From contig NZ_WUQX01000001.1 of assembly GCF_009830285.1 (NCBI RefSeq), positions 3,472,501 through 3,536,500 on the forward strand: DNA of 64,000 bases, written 5' to 3'. Below are positions 37,128 to 47,261 of the stretch, piece after piece; positions within the stretch are counted from its first letter, which is position 1; each line of letters opens with the position of its first letter. The notes beneath the pieces were generated by a model that searched no databases, was not told where the DNA came from, and worked only from the letters and a program-made list of their open reading frames with translations. This DNA is from Sporofaciens musculi (GTDB lineage: Bacteria; Bacillota; Clostridia; Lachnospirales; Lachnospiraceae). The position numbers and the translations under genes were made by a program.

Positions 37128-37781
37128 TTAGATTCCATATTCCTTCAAAAAATCCATGGTAAGCCCTGAAGCCCCTTCCTCTTTCTTTGTATTGCCAAGC
37201 CCCAACAGCTTCTCCACATATTTCCCTACAATATCATTCTCCAGATTGACCAGATCACCCGTCTTCTTCTTAAGAAGCGTCGTCTCCTCGCCTGTATGGG
37301 GAATGACCGATACCTGGAAGCCCGTCTCACTGACCGATGCCACCGTCAGGCTGATTCCGTCTATGCCTACAGACCCCTTTTCCACAATGAGCCGCAACAC
37401 AGCCGGCTTTGTCCGGATTGTTACCCATACCGCGTTTTCCTCCCTGCGCAGCTTCTCAATCACGCCTGTACCGTCAATATGACCCGACATGATATGCCCT
37501 CCAAATCGCTCTCCCGCTGCCATCGCCCTCTCAAGATTCACCAAATCACCGACTTTTTGCTGTCCCAGAGCGCTTCTTCGATAAGTCTCTGCCATCATAT
37601 CCGCGGTAAATCCGTCATGGCTTAAAGATGTGACTGTCAGGCACACGCCGTTTACTGCGATACTGTCCCCTACTTTAGTCCCCTCAAGCACCTTCCTGGC
37701 CTCTATCTGAATCTTTCCAGAGCTTCCCGCCAACAAAATCTGACGAATCTTTCCCATTTCTTCTACGATTCCTGTAAACAT
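37128..37781 (-). CDS. ribE: riboflavin synthase, alpha chain
   Basis: A 217-residue protein made of two repeated lumazine-binding barrels: [10 protein letters not shown]...[12 protein letters not shown] and GHIDGTG...[10 protein letters not shown]. Dismutates lumazine to riboflavin. Its start overlaps the end of ribD by 19 bases, indicating coupled translation. Confidence 0.97.
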   Translation of the reverse strand: MFTGIVEEMGKIRQILLAGSSGKIQIEARKVLEGTKVGDSIAVNGVCLTVTSLSHDGFTADMMAETYRRSALGQQKVGDLVNLERAMAAGERFGGHIMSGHIDGTGVIEKLRREENAVWVTIRTKPAVLRLIVEKGSVGIDGISLTVASVSETGFQVSVIPHTGEETTLLKKKTGDLVNLENDIVGKYVEKLLGLGNTKKEEGASGLTMDFLKEYGI

Positions 37782-38938
37782 CTCTCCACCTGCCTTACTT
37801 TATATTCTATCAGCAAATCCTCCCCTATCTGCGTCGCCTTCCCAAATTCCAGCAAAATCCCGTCTTTAGGAAGTTCTGCGCCCACGCCTGCAACCGGAGT
37901 CCGTGCGTCATGTCCGCCGAAAATCTTTGGCGCGATAAATGCCTGCACCTCCTGAACGATCCCTGCGCGCAGGGCGCTGTCATTTAATATGCCGCCGCCC
38001 TCCAATAAAATACTGTCGATTCCCTGTTCTCCCAGAATCTCCATGAGTTTTTTCAAGTCAACCTGACCGCTTCCGTTAGAAACCATAAGCGTCTGCACGC
38101 CAAGGCCCTCTAACTTCCCTATCTTCTCCTGCAGCCGCACCTCCTGCACAGGGCCTCTCTCCTTCTTCCATACAGAAGCCTCACCGTCACTATTCAGGTC
38201 TGTGGCATATGCCACAATTGTCGGATATTCCTTTGCTGTTTGGACAAGCTGGCTGTCAAGGGGAATCCGTAAATGGCTGTCGCAGATAATCCTTATCGGA
38301 CTCTTTCCCTCCAAAAGCCGGACATTTAACATCGGGTCATCGGCAAGTACCGTCCCGATTCCAACCATAATTCCCATGCATCTGTGGCGCAGCTTCTGTA
38401 CCTTATTACGCGCCGCCTCCCCTGTAATCCACTTGGACGCACCTGTTTTCGTCGCAATCTTCCCGTCCGCAGTCATGGCATATTTCATAATCACGTAGGG
38501 AGTACGGCTGGTAATATAATGAAAGAAAATAGGGTTCAGGCTGTCGCATTCTTTGCGCATAAAATCTTCATCCACCTGAACGCCTGCGGCTCTTAAAATT
38601 CCTGCACCTTTCCCAGCCACTTTAGGATTGGGATCAGAAGAACCAATCACCACCCTCCTGATGCCATTTTCAAGAATCGCCTCCGTACAGGGCGGTGTCT
38701 TTCCATAATGGCAGCAGGGCTCTAATGTGACGTACATCGTCGCTCCCTGGGCCGACTCCGTCAACGATGCGATGGCATTTCGCTCTGCATGCAGCTCTCC
38801 GTACCGCCTGTGATAACCTTCCCCTATAATCCGACCATCCTTCACGATAACAGCACCCACTAGAGGATTGGGATTCGTCCACCCTATTCCCCCCTTAGCA
38901 AGCTCTATGGCCCGCTCCATATAGTCCTTGTCCGTCAT
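37763..38938 (-). CDS. ribD: bifunctional pyrimidine deaminase/reductase RibD
   Basis: A 391-residue enzyme for steps two and three of the pathway. The deaminase domain has HAERNAI and PCCHYGKTPPC zinc motifs at about residues 50-90; the reductase domain follows from about 145. Start at 38938 (MTDKDYMERAIELA), preceded by AAAGAAGGGAAG. The open frame continues to 39166, but that part is the terminator and hairpin leader, not protein. First gene of the operon controlled by the FMN riboswitch. Confidence 0.96.
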   Translation of the reverse strand: MTDKDYMERAIELAKGGIGWTNPNPLVGAVIVKDGRIIGEGYHRRYGELHAERNAIASLTESAQGATMYVTLEPCCHYGKTPPCTEAILENGIRRVVIGSSDPNPKVAGKGAGILRAAGVQVDEDFMRKECDSLNPIFFHYITSRTPYVIMKYAMTADGKIATKTGASKWITGEAARNKVQKLRHRCMGIMVGIGTVLADDPMLNVRLLEGKSPIRIICDSHLRIPLDSQLVQTAKEYPTIVAYATDLNSDGEASVWKKERGPVQEVRLQEKIGKLEGLGVQTLMVSNGSGQVDLKKLMEILGEQGIDSILLEGGGILNDSALRAGIVQEVQAFIAPKIFGGHDARTPVAGVGAELPKDGILLEFGKATQIGEDLLIEYKVRQVERCLQES

Positions 38939-39014
38939 ATGCTTCCCTTCTTTCCTAAACATCCGTCTGCCGCCTTTACTTATCCCAGTCATCCATATCC
39001 GAGCGTTCGGCGGC

Positions 39015-39050
39015 AAAATAAAAACCCCCGCAGATTCGTCTACAGGGGGG
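39015..39050 (-). terminator. riboswitch-controlled terminator before ribD
   Basis: On the minus strand CCCCTGTAGA and TCTGCGGGGG form a 10-bp stem (with G-T pairs) followed by TTTTTATTTT. It lies between the FMN aptamer and ribD, about 75 bases before the start, as expected for FMN-dependent transcription termination. It is separated from the aptamer by a tandem repeat. Confidence 0.82.
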
Positions 39051-39052
39051 GA

Positions 39053-39173
39053 TACCAAAGGGCACACCGTAAAGCATACCCTTTGGGTAGGTGGACTACG
39101 TACAGCAAGGTATACCCAAAGGGCATACCGTAATACATGCCCTTCGGGCTGGTGGACTTCGTCCATTAATGTA
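39053..39173. repeat. two tandem ~60-bp hairpin repeats in the rib leader
   Basis: Unit A (39053-39112) and unit B (39113-39173) align over their length: TACC-AAAGGGCA, ACCGTAA, CCCTT, GGGT/GGGC, GGTGGACT-CGT. Each unit folds on itself (AAAGGG with CCCTTT; AAGGGCAT with ATGCCCTT), and unit B ends with GGAC/GTCC around a TTC turn. Tandem units of this kind look like a dispersed palindromic repeat that has inserted or been duplicated. Confidence 0.75.
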
Positions 39174-39264
39174 TAGCCTCCGATACAAAAGAAAATAAAA
39201 TACTCTGAAACGGTAATCCATTCCAGAGCATCTCACACAAAGTATATTCGCAAAATAATACGAT

Positions 39265-39386
39265 CATCTTCTTCCATCCAGACTATACTGTCGGCCTCGG
39301 AATCTCACCGAATCAACCTGTAAGAAAATCTTACGGCTCGCGGGCTTTACCGCCGGTAGGGAATTACACCCTGCCCTGAAGACACA
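39265..39386 (-). promoter_or_regulatory. FMN riboswitch (RFN element)
   Basis: Read on the minus strand it has the conserved blocks of the FMN aptamer in order: TCAGGGCAGGGTG, TTCCCTACCGGCGGT, AGCCCGCGAGC, a variable stem (GTAAGATTTTCTTAC), GATTCGGTGAGATTCCG, then GGCCGACAGTATAGTC and GGATGGAAGA. FMN binding would favour the terminator at 39015-39050 and so repress ribD-ribE-ribBA-ribH. Confidence 0.97.
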
Positions 39387-39402
39387 TTCTATTCACTTAT
39401 GT

Positions 39403-39430
39403 ATTATAGTATAACTCAATAACATAACAA
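39403..39430 (-). promoter_or_regulatory. promoter of the riboflavin operon
   Basis: On the minus strand TTGTTA (39430-39425) and TATAAT (39408-39403) are 16 bases apart, placing the start of transcription just before the FMN aptamer. Confidence 0.7.
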
Positions 39431-39444
39431 TTTCAAGAACTTTA

Positions 39445-40539
39445 TTAGAAATTATGAGCCTCCGGAATACTCTGGTACATCTGGCTTAACTGATCCTCAA
39501 TAGAGAAAAAGCTATCCAGCAGACGCGGATTGAAGCTTCCACACTGTCCGGTCCCAATCATCTCTATGACCATATCTCTGGAATAGGATGTCTTATAGAC
39601 CCGCTTACAGCTCAAAGCGTCATACACATCCGCCAGAGACACCACCTGCGCCCACGGAGAGATACTGCTCCCCTGAAGCCCTTCCGGATATCCTTTGCCG
39701 TCCCATCTCTCATGATGATGGAGAGCAATATCACAAGCATAATCAAATATTCTGCTGTCATGAAGCTGCGGAATACTCTCCAGAATCGCAACTCCCTTGG
39801 TGGTATGAGTCTTCATCACCTCATACTCATCCGGCGTCAGCCGTCCAGGCTTCGTCAAAATAGAATCTGGTATAGTAATCTTCCCCACATCATGCATGAT
39901 GGAGGCCAGGGCAATGTCATCAATATCCTCCTGGGCCAATCCTTTGCCAATAGAGGTGTTCTCAAGCATCATCCGCGTAATCTCAGATATTCTCTGAACA
40001 TGACCGCCGGATTCCTCGTTTCGGAACTCAATAGCTGTGGCCAGCGCCTCGATCATTCCCTGGTTAAGCTCAATGATCTGCTTTGCCTGTTCTAAAAGCT
40101 TAATCTGCTGCTTCTCTACCACATGATTCAAATGACGCCTGGTCTCAAACAGCTCAATCACTGATTCCACCCGCCTCATCACCACAAAGGAGACGTAAGG
40201 CTTCTTGATCACATCCATAACTCCAAGCTGATATGCCTCTTTAATCACCCTGTCATTCGCCTCGGCTGTAATGAGGAACACAGGAATCTGTTTTAAAAGC
40301 CCCACAGATTCCATCTTCCTCACAACCTCGATTCCATTCATCTCCGGCATCACCACATCCAAAAGCACCGCACAATAATGATTCTTGGGATTCAGAATCT
40401 TCTCAAGTCCCTGCCGCCCGTTCACGGCCTCCGCCACTGAGTAAGAATCCGAAAATATTTTCCGCAAGATTGCACGATTGATTGCATCATCATCGACTAT
40501 TAAAATTGTATTTCTTCCTGCATCATCACACTGTTTCAT
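39445..40539 (-). CDS. response regulator with HD-GYP domain (c-di-GMP phosphodiesterase type)
   Basis: A 364-residue protein. The N-terminal receiver domain has its phospho-acceptor in AVLLDVVMPEMNG (about residue 60) and an acidic pocket IVDDDAINR. A linking coiled coil follows, then an HD-GYP domain with HDVGKI, HHHERWDGKGYPEG and SLADVYDAL. It probably hydrolyses cyclic di-GMP when phosphorylated. ATG at 40539 is chosen over a TTG at 40548 because of spacing from GAAGGAAG. Last gene of a phosphorelay cluster. Confidence 0.94.
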   Translation of the reverse strand: MKQCDDAGRNTILIVDDDAINRAILRKIFSDSYSVAEAVNGRQGLEKILNPKNHYCAVLLDVVMPEMNGIEVVRKMESVGLLKQIPVFLITAEANDRVIKEAYQLGVMDVIKKPYVSFVVMRRVESVIELFETRRHLNHVVEKQQIKLLEQAKQIIELNQGMIEALATAIEFRNEESGGHVQRISEITRMMLENTSIGKGLAQEDIDDIALASIMHDVGKITIPDSILTKPGRLTPDEYEVMKTHTTKGVAILESIPQLHDSRIFDYACDIALHHHERWDGKGYPEGLQGSSISPWAQVVSLADVYDALSCKRVYKTSYSRDMVIEMIGTGQCGSFNPRLLDSFFSIEDQLSQMYQSIPEAHNF

Positions 40540-40581
40540 TTCTAACAACTTCCTTCTTCGTTATTATATGTGAATATATAA

Positions 40582-40941
40582 TCAGGCATTCTGATACCGT
40601 CGGATACAATCAACGATATTTCTCTGGATTGGCTCTGCCTCCACAAAAGCAGATTTCGCCTCCACAATCCTGCCGTCGCGAAGCATCGCCAGTATCTCCG
40701 TATATCGTGTGAACAGAGGAAGAATTGAAAGATTTCCTGCCGCCCCCTTCAACGTATGTACCCGTTCGGTCAATTCTTCATGAACCTCCCCGTCAAAATC
40801 CTCTGTTTGGACTGGATTTGAACTGACGATATCTACAAACATGCCAAGCATCATCTGATATAATGCCTCATCCCCTACGACGCGGTCTACCCCTTCTTGC
40901 ACATTAACGCCTAACCGCTTCAATTCCTCCATAAATTCCAT
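40582..40941 (-). CDS. Hpt (histidine phosphotransfer) protein
   Basis: A 119-residue four-helix protein with the phospho-accepting histidine in VHTLKGAAGN (about residue 62). It lies 23 bases after the large hybrid kinase and 42 bases before the HD-GYP regulator. It is the natural shuttle between their receiver domains. Confidence 0.93.
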   Translation of the reverse strand: MEFMEELKRLGVNVQEGVDRVVGDEALYQMMLGMFVDIVSSNPVQTEDFDGEVHEELTERVHTLKGAAGNLSILPLFTRYTEILAMLRDGRIVEAKSAFVEAEPIQRNIVDCIRRYQNA

Positions 40942-40964
40942 ACCAAAAAACTCCTTTCTTACTT

Positions 40965-43955
40965 TTAAGAACCCCCATACTGTCTTTTGCGCTCCAGTAC
41001 CTCCTGGAATGTAGACTTTAACTGGTCAACAACCACTGGCTTAGATACATGTGCATCCATACCGGATTCCAGCGCATCCCGAATATCATCCATAAACGCA
41101 TTGGCAGTCATGGCAATGATGGGCACGCTCTTTGCTGACGGATGACCACTGACACGAATGGCCCTGGTTGCCCCATAACCATCTAGGACAGGCATCTGTA
41201 CATCCATGAAAATAACATCGTACTCACCGGCACTTGAACTGTTAAACATATCTACTGCCTCCTGTCCATCTTTTGCAATGTCGCAGACCGCGGCGCCCAA
41301 AGATTCCAGAATCTTTACCAGAATCAACCTATTGACCTCTATATCATCCACTACAAGAATATGTTTCCCCGCAAACACACTCTCTGCCTGACTATCTGTT
41401 CGTTCCAGCTTGTCCTTTCCACTGTCCATGAGACGCTCAACGGCCTCCTTAAAGCTATGCATGAAAAAGGGCTTTGTCAGGAAATTATTCACTCCCACCT
41501 CCAGAGCTTCTTCTTCAATCTCACTCCAATCAAAGGAGGTAAAAAACAGAATCGGAATCTTAACCGGATAATTCTTTCGGATTAGGCGGGCAGTCTCCAT
41601 CCCGTCAAACCCCGGCATTTTCCAGTCTAATATCATCACATCATAAGGCTCTCCTCTCTCCCTTGCCGTACGCATCATCTCTACCACCTTTTTTCCACTG
41701 GTGGTATAGCGTATATCTACGCCTGTATGCTTCATGGCCTTTACAATGTTCTGACACACATATTCATCATCATCAGCAACCAGCATTCGTCTGACGCCAT
41801 GCCTCTCCCAAAATGCCAAGTCATCTTCATCGTCCTCACAGTTACGCAAATCCAAATCCAATGTAAACGTGGTGCCTACACCTAACTCACTCTCCACCTC
41901 AATCGAACCTCCCATCAGGTCTACCAGGCTCTTAGTAATAGCCATCCCAAGCCCCGTTCCCTGTATCTCTCTCGTCGCAGAGCCTTCCTCCCTTGTAAAC
42001 GGCTGGAAAATTACCTCCAGATAATCCGGAGACATTCCCTGTCCGTTATCCCTGATCACAAACTCAACCCGACTATACCCTTCAGTAACCCCAGGCAGCT
42101 CACAGACATTCAACTCAATACAGCCGCCCTCCTGGGTATACTTAACCGCATTCGATAAAATATTAATCAGAACCTGGTTAATCCGCAGCTTATCGCCCAA
42201 CAACCGTTCATGCGTAAACGACGAAGCAAAAATCCGGAAATTCTGATCCTTCGCCTTACTCTGAGGACGGATGATTACATTCAATTCCTCAATCACCTCT
42301 GCCATGTTTACTTCCGAAATATTCAGCGTAGCATTGCCGCCCTCTATCTTGTTCATATCCAGAACATCATTAATAAGCCCCAAAAGATGCTGGCTGGCAG
42401 CATTGATTCGCTGGGTATATTCCAATACCCGCTCAGGGTTATCAGCTTCCTGGGACAGCAGGGTAACTAGTCCCATAATCGCATTCATTGGCGTACGGAT
42501 ATCGTGGCTGACGCTGCTCAAAAATGTACTCTTCGCTTTATTCGCCACACGGGCAAGATCTAATGCCTGAGTCAGAGTATTCTGCGTCTCCCGTTCTCTA
42601 GTTCTATCGGAAAGATAGACAACGATCTTCTTCTCTCCCTGAATCAGTACGCTGTAGACCGTCTCCCAAAACCACCTGTGCTGCCCTGTCTTTGCGTGAA
42701 TCCGTTCACTCATCACAGGCTCAAAGGAATCCCCTGGCTCCATAGCCTCCAAATCTGTAAACTCCACATGTTTACCAGAACAATATTTAGCGCGCCCAAA
42801 TATACGAATATCCTTAAGAACGTCCTCCACTGAAACGCCCAAGACCCGCACTACATTGGAGCTCACATATTCGACTCGTCTCTCCCTGCTGTTCAGCATG
42901 ATATAGACATCATCTGTATTGTTAGACAGATAGGTAGAAAAAATATCAAACTGCTGTTTATTGTATTCAATCTCCTGGTCCTTTTTACTGATCTCCTTAT
43001 GACTCCGCCAATTAAGAAACAGGCATCCCGTAAAAAACATCATAACAACTCCCAGGAATATGATTGTAAACTGGGAATTTTTGATAATCTCATCCGCTTC
43101 CTCCATGACCGCTGAAACAGGAACCACGGAGATTAGATACCACCCCTCCACATTCTCCACAGGCACATAAGTACAGATCTGCTCTCCCTGTATATTTTCA
43201 AATACCGCAGTACCTGTCTTTCGATTTCTCAGCATCTCGATAAATTCTTCTCCTCCGCCTTCTGTATCGTCTGCACTCACTACCATGTCAAACAGATTAT
43301 TATAAGAATATTTATCCTTTTCGCCATTGGAGCGCATCAGAATCTCTCCTTCACGGCTCACAATATACCCCCGTCCCTGCCCGTTATAGAAGGACAAGGA
43401 AAACTCCTCTGACACTTCCTCACTTTCATATGCTTTCTGAAACAAGCCCTGTACACCGTCAGCAAATTCAAATCTCTCATAATACCCAAATGCCGTACTG
43501 CCTGAATACAGTCCAGGATAAGGATCCCGTATATCAGCTCCCGTAAGGGAACGATAGACTTCAAGCTCATCCCCCTGCATCAGAAACACCTGCTCAGATT
43601 TGTTGTTACAATATTCACCTGTTTCAAGATTAATGACTGAATAATACGCATCAATCTCCGAAAACACTTTCAGCTTTTCACGAACTCCTGCTGTATCTTT
43701 TGAATCCGTATGGGAAAAATATGTGGCATAACTGTGCAGTCTCTCCCTGTCTGCTGAGATAAAGGTATCAAACGACTGCTGCTGCTGTCTTGTTACATTC
43801 AGTACATTGCCTATCGTCTGTTCCATCAAATTACTGCGAAGTATCACGATATAGGCTACCCCAGCGCCTAAGATCAGAGCAATACATACACAAATCAGGA
43901 AGTTTACCACATAATACCGCTTATTCTTTTCTCTTTCAGTTCCTTCCACATTCAT
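40965..43955 (-). CDS. membrane hybrid sensor histidine kinase with two receiver domains
   Basis: A 996-residue kinase. Membrane segments at about 15-38 and 290-312 flank an extracytoplasmic sensor (Cache-like, with FSLSFYNGQGRGYIVSREG). Then come a PAS region, HisKA (SVSHDIRTPMNAI), HATPase (DNGQGMSP, GTGLGMAI) and two receivers (MILDWKMPGFDG and VIFMDVQMPVLDG). The ligand is unknown. It is directly followed by the Hpt gene. Confidence 0.94.
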   Translation of the reverse strand: MNVEGTEREKNKRYYVVNFLICVCIALILGAGVAYIVILRSNLMEQTIGNVLNVTRQQQQSFDTFISADRERLHSYATYFSHTDSKDTAGVREKLKVFSEIDAYYSVINLETGEYCNNKSEQVFLMQGDELEVYRSLTGADIRDPYPGLYSGSTAFGYYERFEFADGVQGLFQKAYESEEVSEEFSLSFYNGQGRGYIVSREGEILMRSNGEKDKYSYNNLFDMVVSADDTEGGGEEFIEMLRNRKTGTAVFENIQGEQICTYVPVENVEGWYLISVVPVSAVMEEADEIIKNSQFTIIFLGVVMMFFTGCLFLNWRSHKEISKKDQEIEYNKQQFDIFSTYLSNNTDDVYIMLNSRERRVEYVSSNVVRVLGVSVEDVLKDIRIFGRAKYCSGKHVEFTDLEAMEPGDSFEPVMSERIHAKTGQHRWFWETVYSVLIQGEKKIVVYLSDRTRERETQNTLTQALDLARVANKAKSTFLSSVSHDIRTPMNAIMGLVTLLSQEADNPERVLEYTQRINAASQHLLGLINDVLDMNKIEGGNATLNISEVNMAEVIEELNVIIRPQSKAKDQNFRIFASSFTHERLLGDKLRINQVLINILSNAVKYTQEGGCIELNVCELPGVTEGYSRVEFVIRDNGQGMSPDYLEVIFQPFTREEGSATREIQGTGLGMAITKSLVDLMGGSIEVESELGVGTTFTLDLDLRNCEDDEDDLAFWERHGVRRMLVADDDEYVCQNIVKAMKHTGVDIRYTTSGKKVVEMMRTARERGEPYDVMILDWKMPGFDGMETARLIRKNYPVKIPILFFTSFDWSEIEEEALEVGVNNFLTKPFFMHSFKEAVERLMDSGKDKLERTDSQAESVFAGKHILVVDDIEVNRLILVKILESLGAAVCDIAKDGQEAVDMFNSSSAGEYDVIFMDVQMPVLDGYGATRAIRVSGHPSAKSVPIIAMTANAFMDDIRDALESGMDAHVSKPVVVDQLKSTFQEVLERKRQYGGS

Positions 43956-44048
43956 TCGCCTTCATATTCTCTCATTTTATATTTCTATTATTATACATAG
44001 ATAGCCAATAAATTACAATAAAAAAACCTTAAAACCAAATATTAATAA

Positions 44049-45761
44049 TTATCTTTTTGCGATCTTCTCGATTGCCTCCAGAAGAAGCGTAAAATCCAGA
44101 GGCTTGGAAAGACAGGCATCAATCCCACATTCCATTGCCCTGCCCTTATTGCTGGCAAGTATGTCTGCCGACAGTGCAATGATCGGAATATGAGCCAGAG
44201 TCGGGTCTTCAAGCTGCCGGATTGCCGCAGAAGCCTGCCACCCATCCATCACAGGCATCTGCAAATCCATGATGACCAGATCGTAATCACCAGGGGACGC
44301 GCACGCCACCTTATCAAGCGCAATCTTTCCATTCTCCGCAGGTTCCACAGTGAAGCCCATCCGTTCCAGAAGTTCCGTCTCAATCTCTAAATTAATCTCA
44401 TTGTCCTCCACCACCAGGATACGCAGGCTGGTCCCAGAAAAAACTTCTTCTTCTCTGGATGCATCATGAAGGGGCTGTGCCCGAAAGGTAAGACCTACAG
44501 TAAAAGTACTGCCCTCATTTACAACACTTTTAACCTCAATATTTCCATGCATCATATCTACAATGCTTTTTGCAATCGTAAGCCCAAGACCAATCCCATG
44601 TACGCCGCTTAGTGTGGAGTTCTTCTCTCGGCTGAAAGGCTCGAATATCCTTCCCAAAAATTCCTCACCAATTCCGATTCCATTGTCCTCCACCACCAGA
44701 TTGTAGACCACGTAGCTGTTGGGAAGCTCGTCCTTCTCCGTAAGACTGATCTTCACCATACCGCCGGAATTCGTATAGGTCACGGCATTATTCGCAAGAC
44801 TTAACACAAGCTGCTGCAGCTTTCCCTGATCCGCATAGATAATATTATGCTTCACACTGTCGCAGTCCAGCTGGAAGGATAAGGACTTCTCCTTCGCCTG
44901 AGGCATCAGAAACTCATATGCCTCCCGCACCGTCTTACACAGGTCACATTCTACCTCCGCAGGTCCCGCCGCATTGGATAAGGCAGAAATATCCAGTACC
45001 TTTGTAATCATATCAAGAAGCTGACGACTGGCAGTATCAATTCGGTCCAGATAACCTGCAACCTTCTCCGGCTCTCCAATCCACGCCTTTGCCAGAGATG
45101 TAAAGCCGAAGATTGCATTTAAAGGTGTACGCATGTCATGGGAAATATTCGACAGAAATGCATTCTTGGCCTTAATCGCCAGGTTCGCACTCCCCAACGC
45201 CTCGGCAAGCAGCCGCTTCTGCTCTGTCTGCTGCCTCTTTCTCTCATCAGTGGACTCTCCAATAAATACATAGAAGATATCCCCTACAGCTTCATTCTTA
45301 ATATAATGCCCGTAATCCTCTACCAAGATTACAGTCCCATCCCTGCGCTCAATCCGATACTCCACAAAATCCAGATCAAACTTATTCTCAAAAATCTGCC
45401 TTTTGATGCTCTTATTCACTTCGTCCCAATCTTCCGGATGAACAACACCCCGAAAAGTATTGCCAGTCAGTTGACGAAATTCCTTTCGTGTCTTGCACTG
45501 AAAAATATTGAGCAGGCTTTGGTTTACATATATAATCTGCCCGTCGCCTTCTGCAAAATAGATTAGGAAACCGCCTGGAATCTCATCCATAAACCTGAGA
45601 AATTCACAGGTTTCCGGAAATCCCTCTCTATCCTCCAAAGAAACTAGTTCTTTCGAGAAATTTTCCTCTCTGATGTTGTCTGGCTCAATTCCATTTTCAT
45701 CCAGAATACGCAGTAAATGTATTACACGCTCTATCAAATGCCTTTCCTGTCTTACGTTCAT
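44049..45761 (-). CDS. cytoplasmic PAS hybrid sensor histidine kinase
   Basis: A 570-residue kinase without a membrane segment. An N-terminal PAS/PAC domain (FLIYFAEGDGQIIYVNQS, GTVILVEDYG) is followed by HisKA (NISHDMRTPLNAI), HATPase (VEDNGIGIG, GIGLGLTI) and one receiver (LVIMDLQMPVMDG). It lies 93 bases upstream of the larger kinase on the same strand and may be cotranscribed with the cluster. Confidence 0.93.
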   Translation of the reverse strand: MNVRQERHLIERVIHLLRILDENGIEPDNIREENFSKELVSLEDREGFPETCEFLRFMDEIPGGFLIYFAEGDGQIIYVNQSLLNIFQCKTRKEFRQLTGNTFRGVVHPEDWDEVNKSIKRQIFENKFDLDFVEYRIERRDGTVILVEDYGHYIKNEAVGDIFYVFIGESTDERKRQQTEQKRLLAEALGSANLAIKAKNAFLSNISHDMRTPLNAIFGFTSLAKAWIGEPEKVAGYLDRIDTASRQLLDMITKVLDISALSNAAGPAEVECDLCKTVREAYEFLMPQAKEKSLSFQLDCDSVKHNIIYADQGKLQQLVLSLANNAVTYTNSGGMVKISLTEKDELPNSYVVYNLVVEDNGIGIGEEFLGRIFEPFSREKNSTLSGVHGIGLGLTIAKSIVDMMHGNIEVKSVVNEGSTFTVGLTFRAQPLHDASREEEVFSGTSLRILVVEDNEINLEIETELLERMGFTVEPAENGKIALDKVACASPGDYDLVIMDLQMPVMDGWQASAAIRQLEDPTLAHIPIIALSADILASNKGRAMECGIDACLSKPLDFTLLLEAIEKIAKR

Positions 45762-45805
45762 ACGAAAACACCCCCTCTTGTCATATATCTTAAAGTCCTA
45801 AAACT

Positions 45806-47182
45806 TTAAATAGCTTTCTCACGCCATTTGCCCCGTTTATATAAAATACTCGTAATAACTGCCCCAAGCACCCACGAAATCAGAAGCGAGATATAGATAC
45901 TCTCCTTGCGGCCCCCTGGGAACTCCGTACTCTTTGTCAGGTATACCAGTCCATAGGCGATAGGCACCCGCAAAAAGATTGTCATCACAATAGAAATCCA
46001 CATAGGAGTCACCGTATCCCCTGCCCCGCGCATCACTCCAGATAAGCTCTGAATGATTGCCATTGCAATATAACCCACAGCCAGTATCCTCATCATGTTC
46101 ATACTAAGCGTTACCAGCTCCTCCGTGTTCGTAAAAATTGCCATCAAATGTCTTCCAAATAACAGAATCAGCCCAGTAATCGCTGCCGAGAATCCAACTG
46201 CCATCAGAGTTCCCTGCTTCGCCCCTTTGGCGACACGGTCATACGCTCTTGCTCCCACATTCTGTCCGGCATAAGTAGTCATTGCCGTTCCAAAAGAGAA
46301 GTTGGGCAGCATTGCGAAGCCGTCCACACGCATGACGATAACATTGGAGGCAATGAACTGCTCTCCGAAGCTGTTTGTAAGTGACTGAACTACCAGCATC
46401 GCCATGGACATAATCGCCTGAGTCACACCCGAAGGAACCCCAAGGCGGATAATATTCATTCCATGGCGGTTAGTCAAACGGAAGTACTGGGTCTTAAAAT
46501 CAAATAGGTCCTTCATCCGCATCAGCTTCAACAGACACAACACAGCCGAAATCGCCTGGGCAATCACGGTTGCCAGCGCAACGCCGCTGACCCCCATCTC
46601 AAACTTAATTACGAATAACAAATCCAGAGCAATATTCAACAGACTGGACACAATCAAGTATACCAACGCGGAAATCGAGTCCCCAAGCCCTCTTAAAATC
46701 CCGCTTAAGATGTTGTAAAACGCAAGTCCCGATACCCCCAGAAACAGAATACGAAGGTAAGACGTACACCAGTCAAGGATACTGTCCGGCGTCTTTAAAA
46801 GTACCAAAAGCGGTCTTGCCGCCACAGTAGCCATAATCATCACTATAATAGAAGAAATAGCCGTCAAAACAATACTGTTGGCAATAGCAATAGAAAGATC
46901 CTCCCTCTTGCGTGCACCGAAATACTGAGATACCATGATGCTGGCTCCCACGCTGATACCAATAAACAGGACGATCAGAAGATTCAAAATGGGTCCGGCG
47001 CTTCCCACCGCCGCCAGTGCATTATCTCCTACATAATTACCTACCACCACGCTGTCCACTGTATTATATAACTGCTGAGCAATATTGCCTATTAGCATCG
47101 GCACAGTAAAAATCAATATATCCTCCCAGGGCTTCCCCACGGTCATATCAACCGGAGCAAATAATTTCTTCAGTATACTCAT
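45806..47182 (-). CDS. MATE-family efflux transporter
   Basis: A 458-residue protein with about twelve membrane segments in two homologous halves (FTVPMLIGNIAQQLYNTVDSV near the start; MRGAGDTVTPMWIS in the second half). It exports drugs or metabolites using ion gradients. Start taken at 47182 (MSILKKLF), preceded by GAGGAGGAAGA; the frame continues to 47203. Divergent from the DUF1836 gene, with which it shares the control region. Confidence 0.94.
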   Translation of the reverse strand: MSILKKLFAPVDMTVGKPWEDILIFTVPMLIGNIAQQLYNTVDSVVVGNYVGDNALAAVGSAGPILNLLIVLFIGISVGASIMVSQYFGARKREDLSIAIANSIVLTAISSIIVMIMATVAARPLLVLLKTPDSILDWCTSYLRILFLGVSGLAFYNILSGILRGLGDSISALVYLIVSSLLNIALDLLFVIKFEMGVSGVALATVIAQAISAVLCLLKLMRMKDLFDFKTQYFRLTNRHGMNIIRLGVPSGVTQAIMSMAMLVVQSLTNSFGEQFIASNVIVMRVDGFAMLPNFSFGTAMTTYAGQNVGARAYDRVAKGAKQGTLMAVGFSAAITGLILLFGRHLMAIFTNTEELVTLSMNMMRILAVGYIAMAIIQSLSGVMRGAGDTVTPMWISIVMTIFLRVPIAYGLVYLTKSTEFPGGRKESIYISLLISWVLGAVITSILYKRGKWREKAI

Positions 47183-47261
47183 ATTCTTCCTCCTCATTTC
47201 CAAACCCTTATATCAGTTATAACACAAATTATTAAATTTTGATAGAGTATTTAAAAAATCC

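Noticed and set aside
38939..39166. N-terminal extension of RibD (76 residues)
   Set aside because: It is encoded by the terminator and tandem hairpin repeat of the riboswitch leader; RibD relatives begin at the MTDKDYMERA start with a ribosome site.
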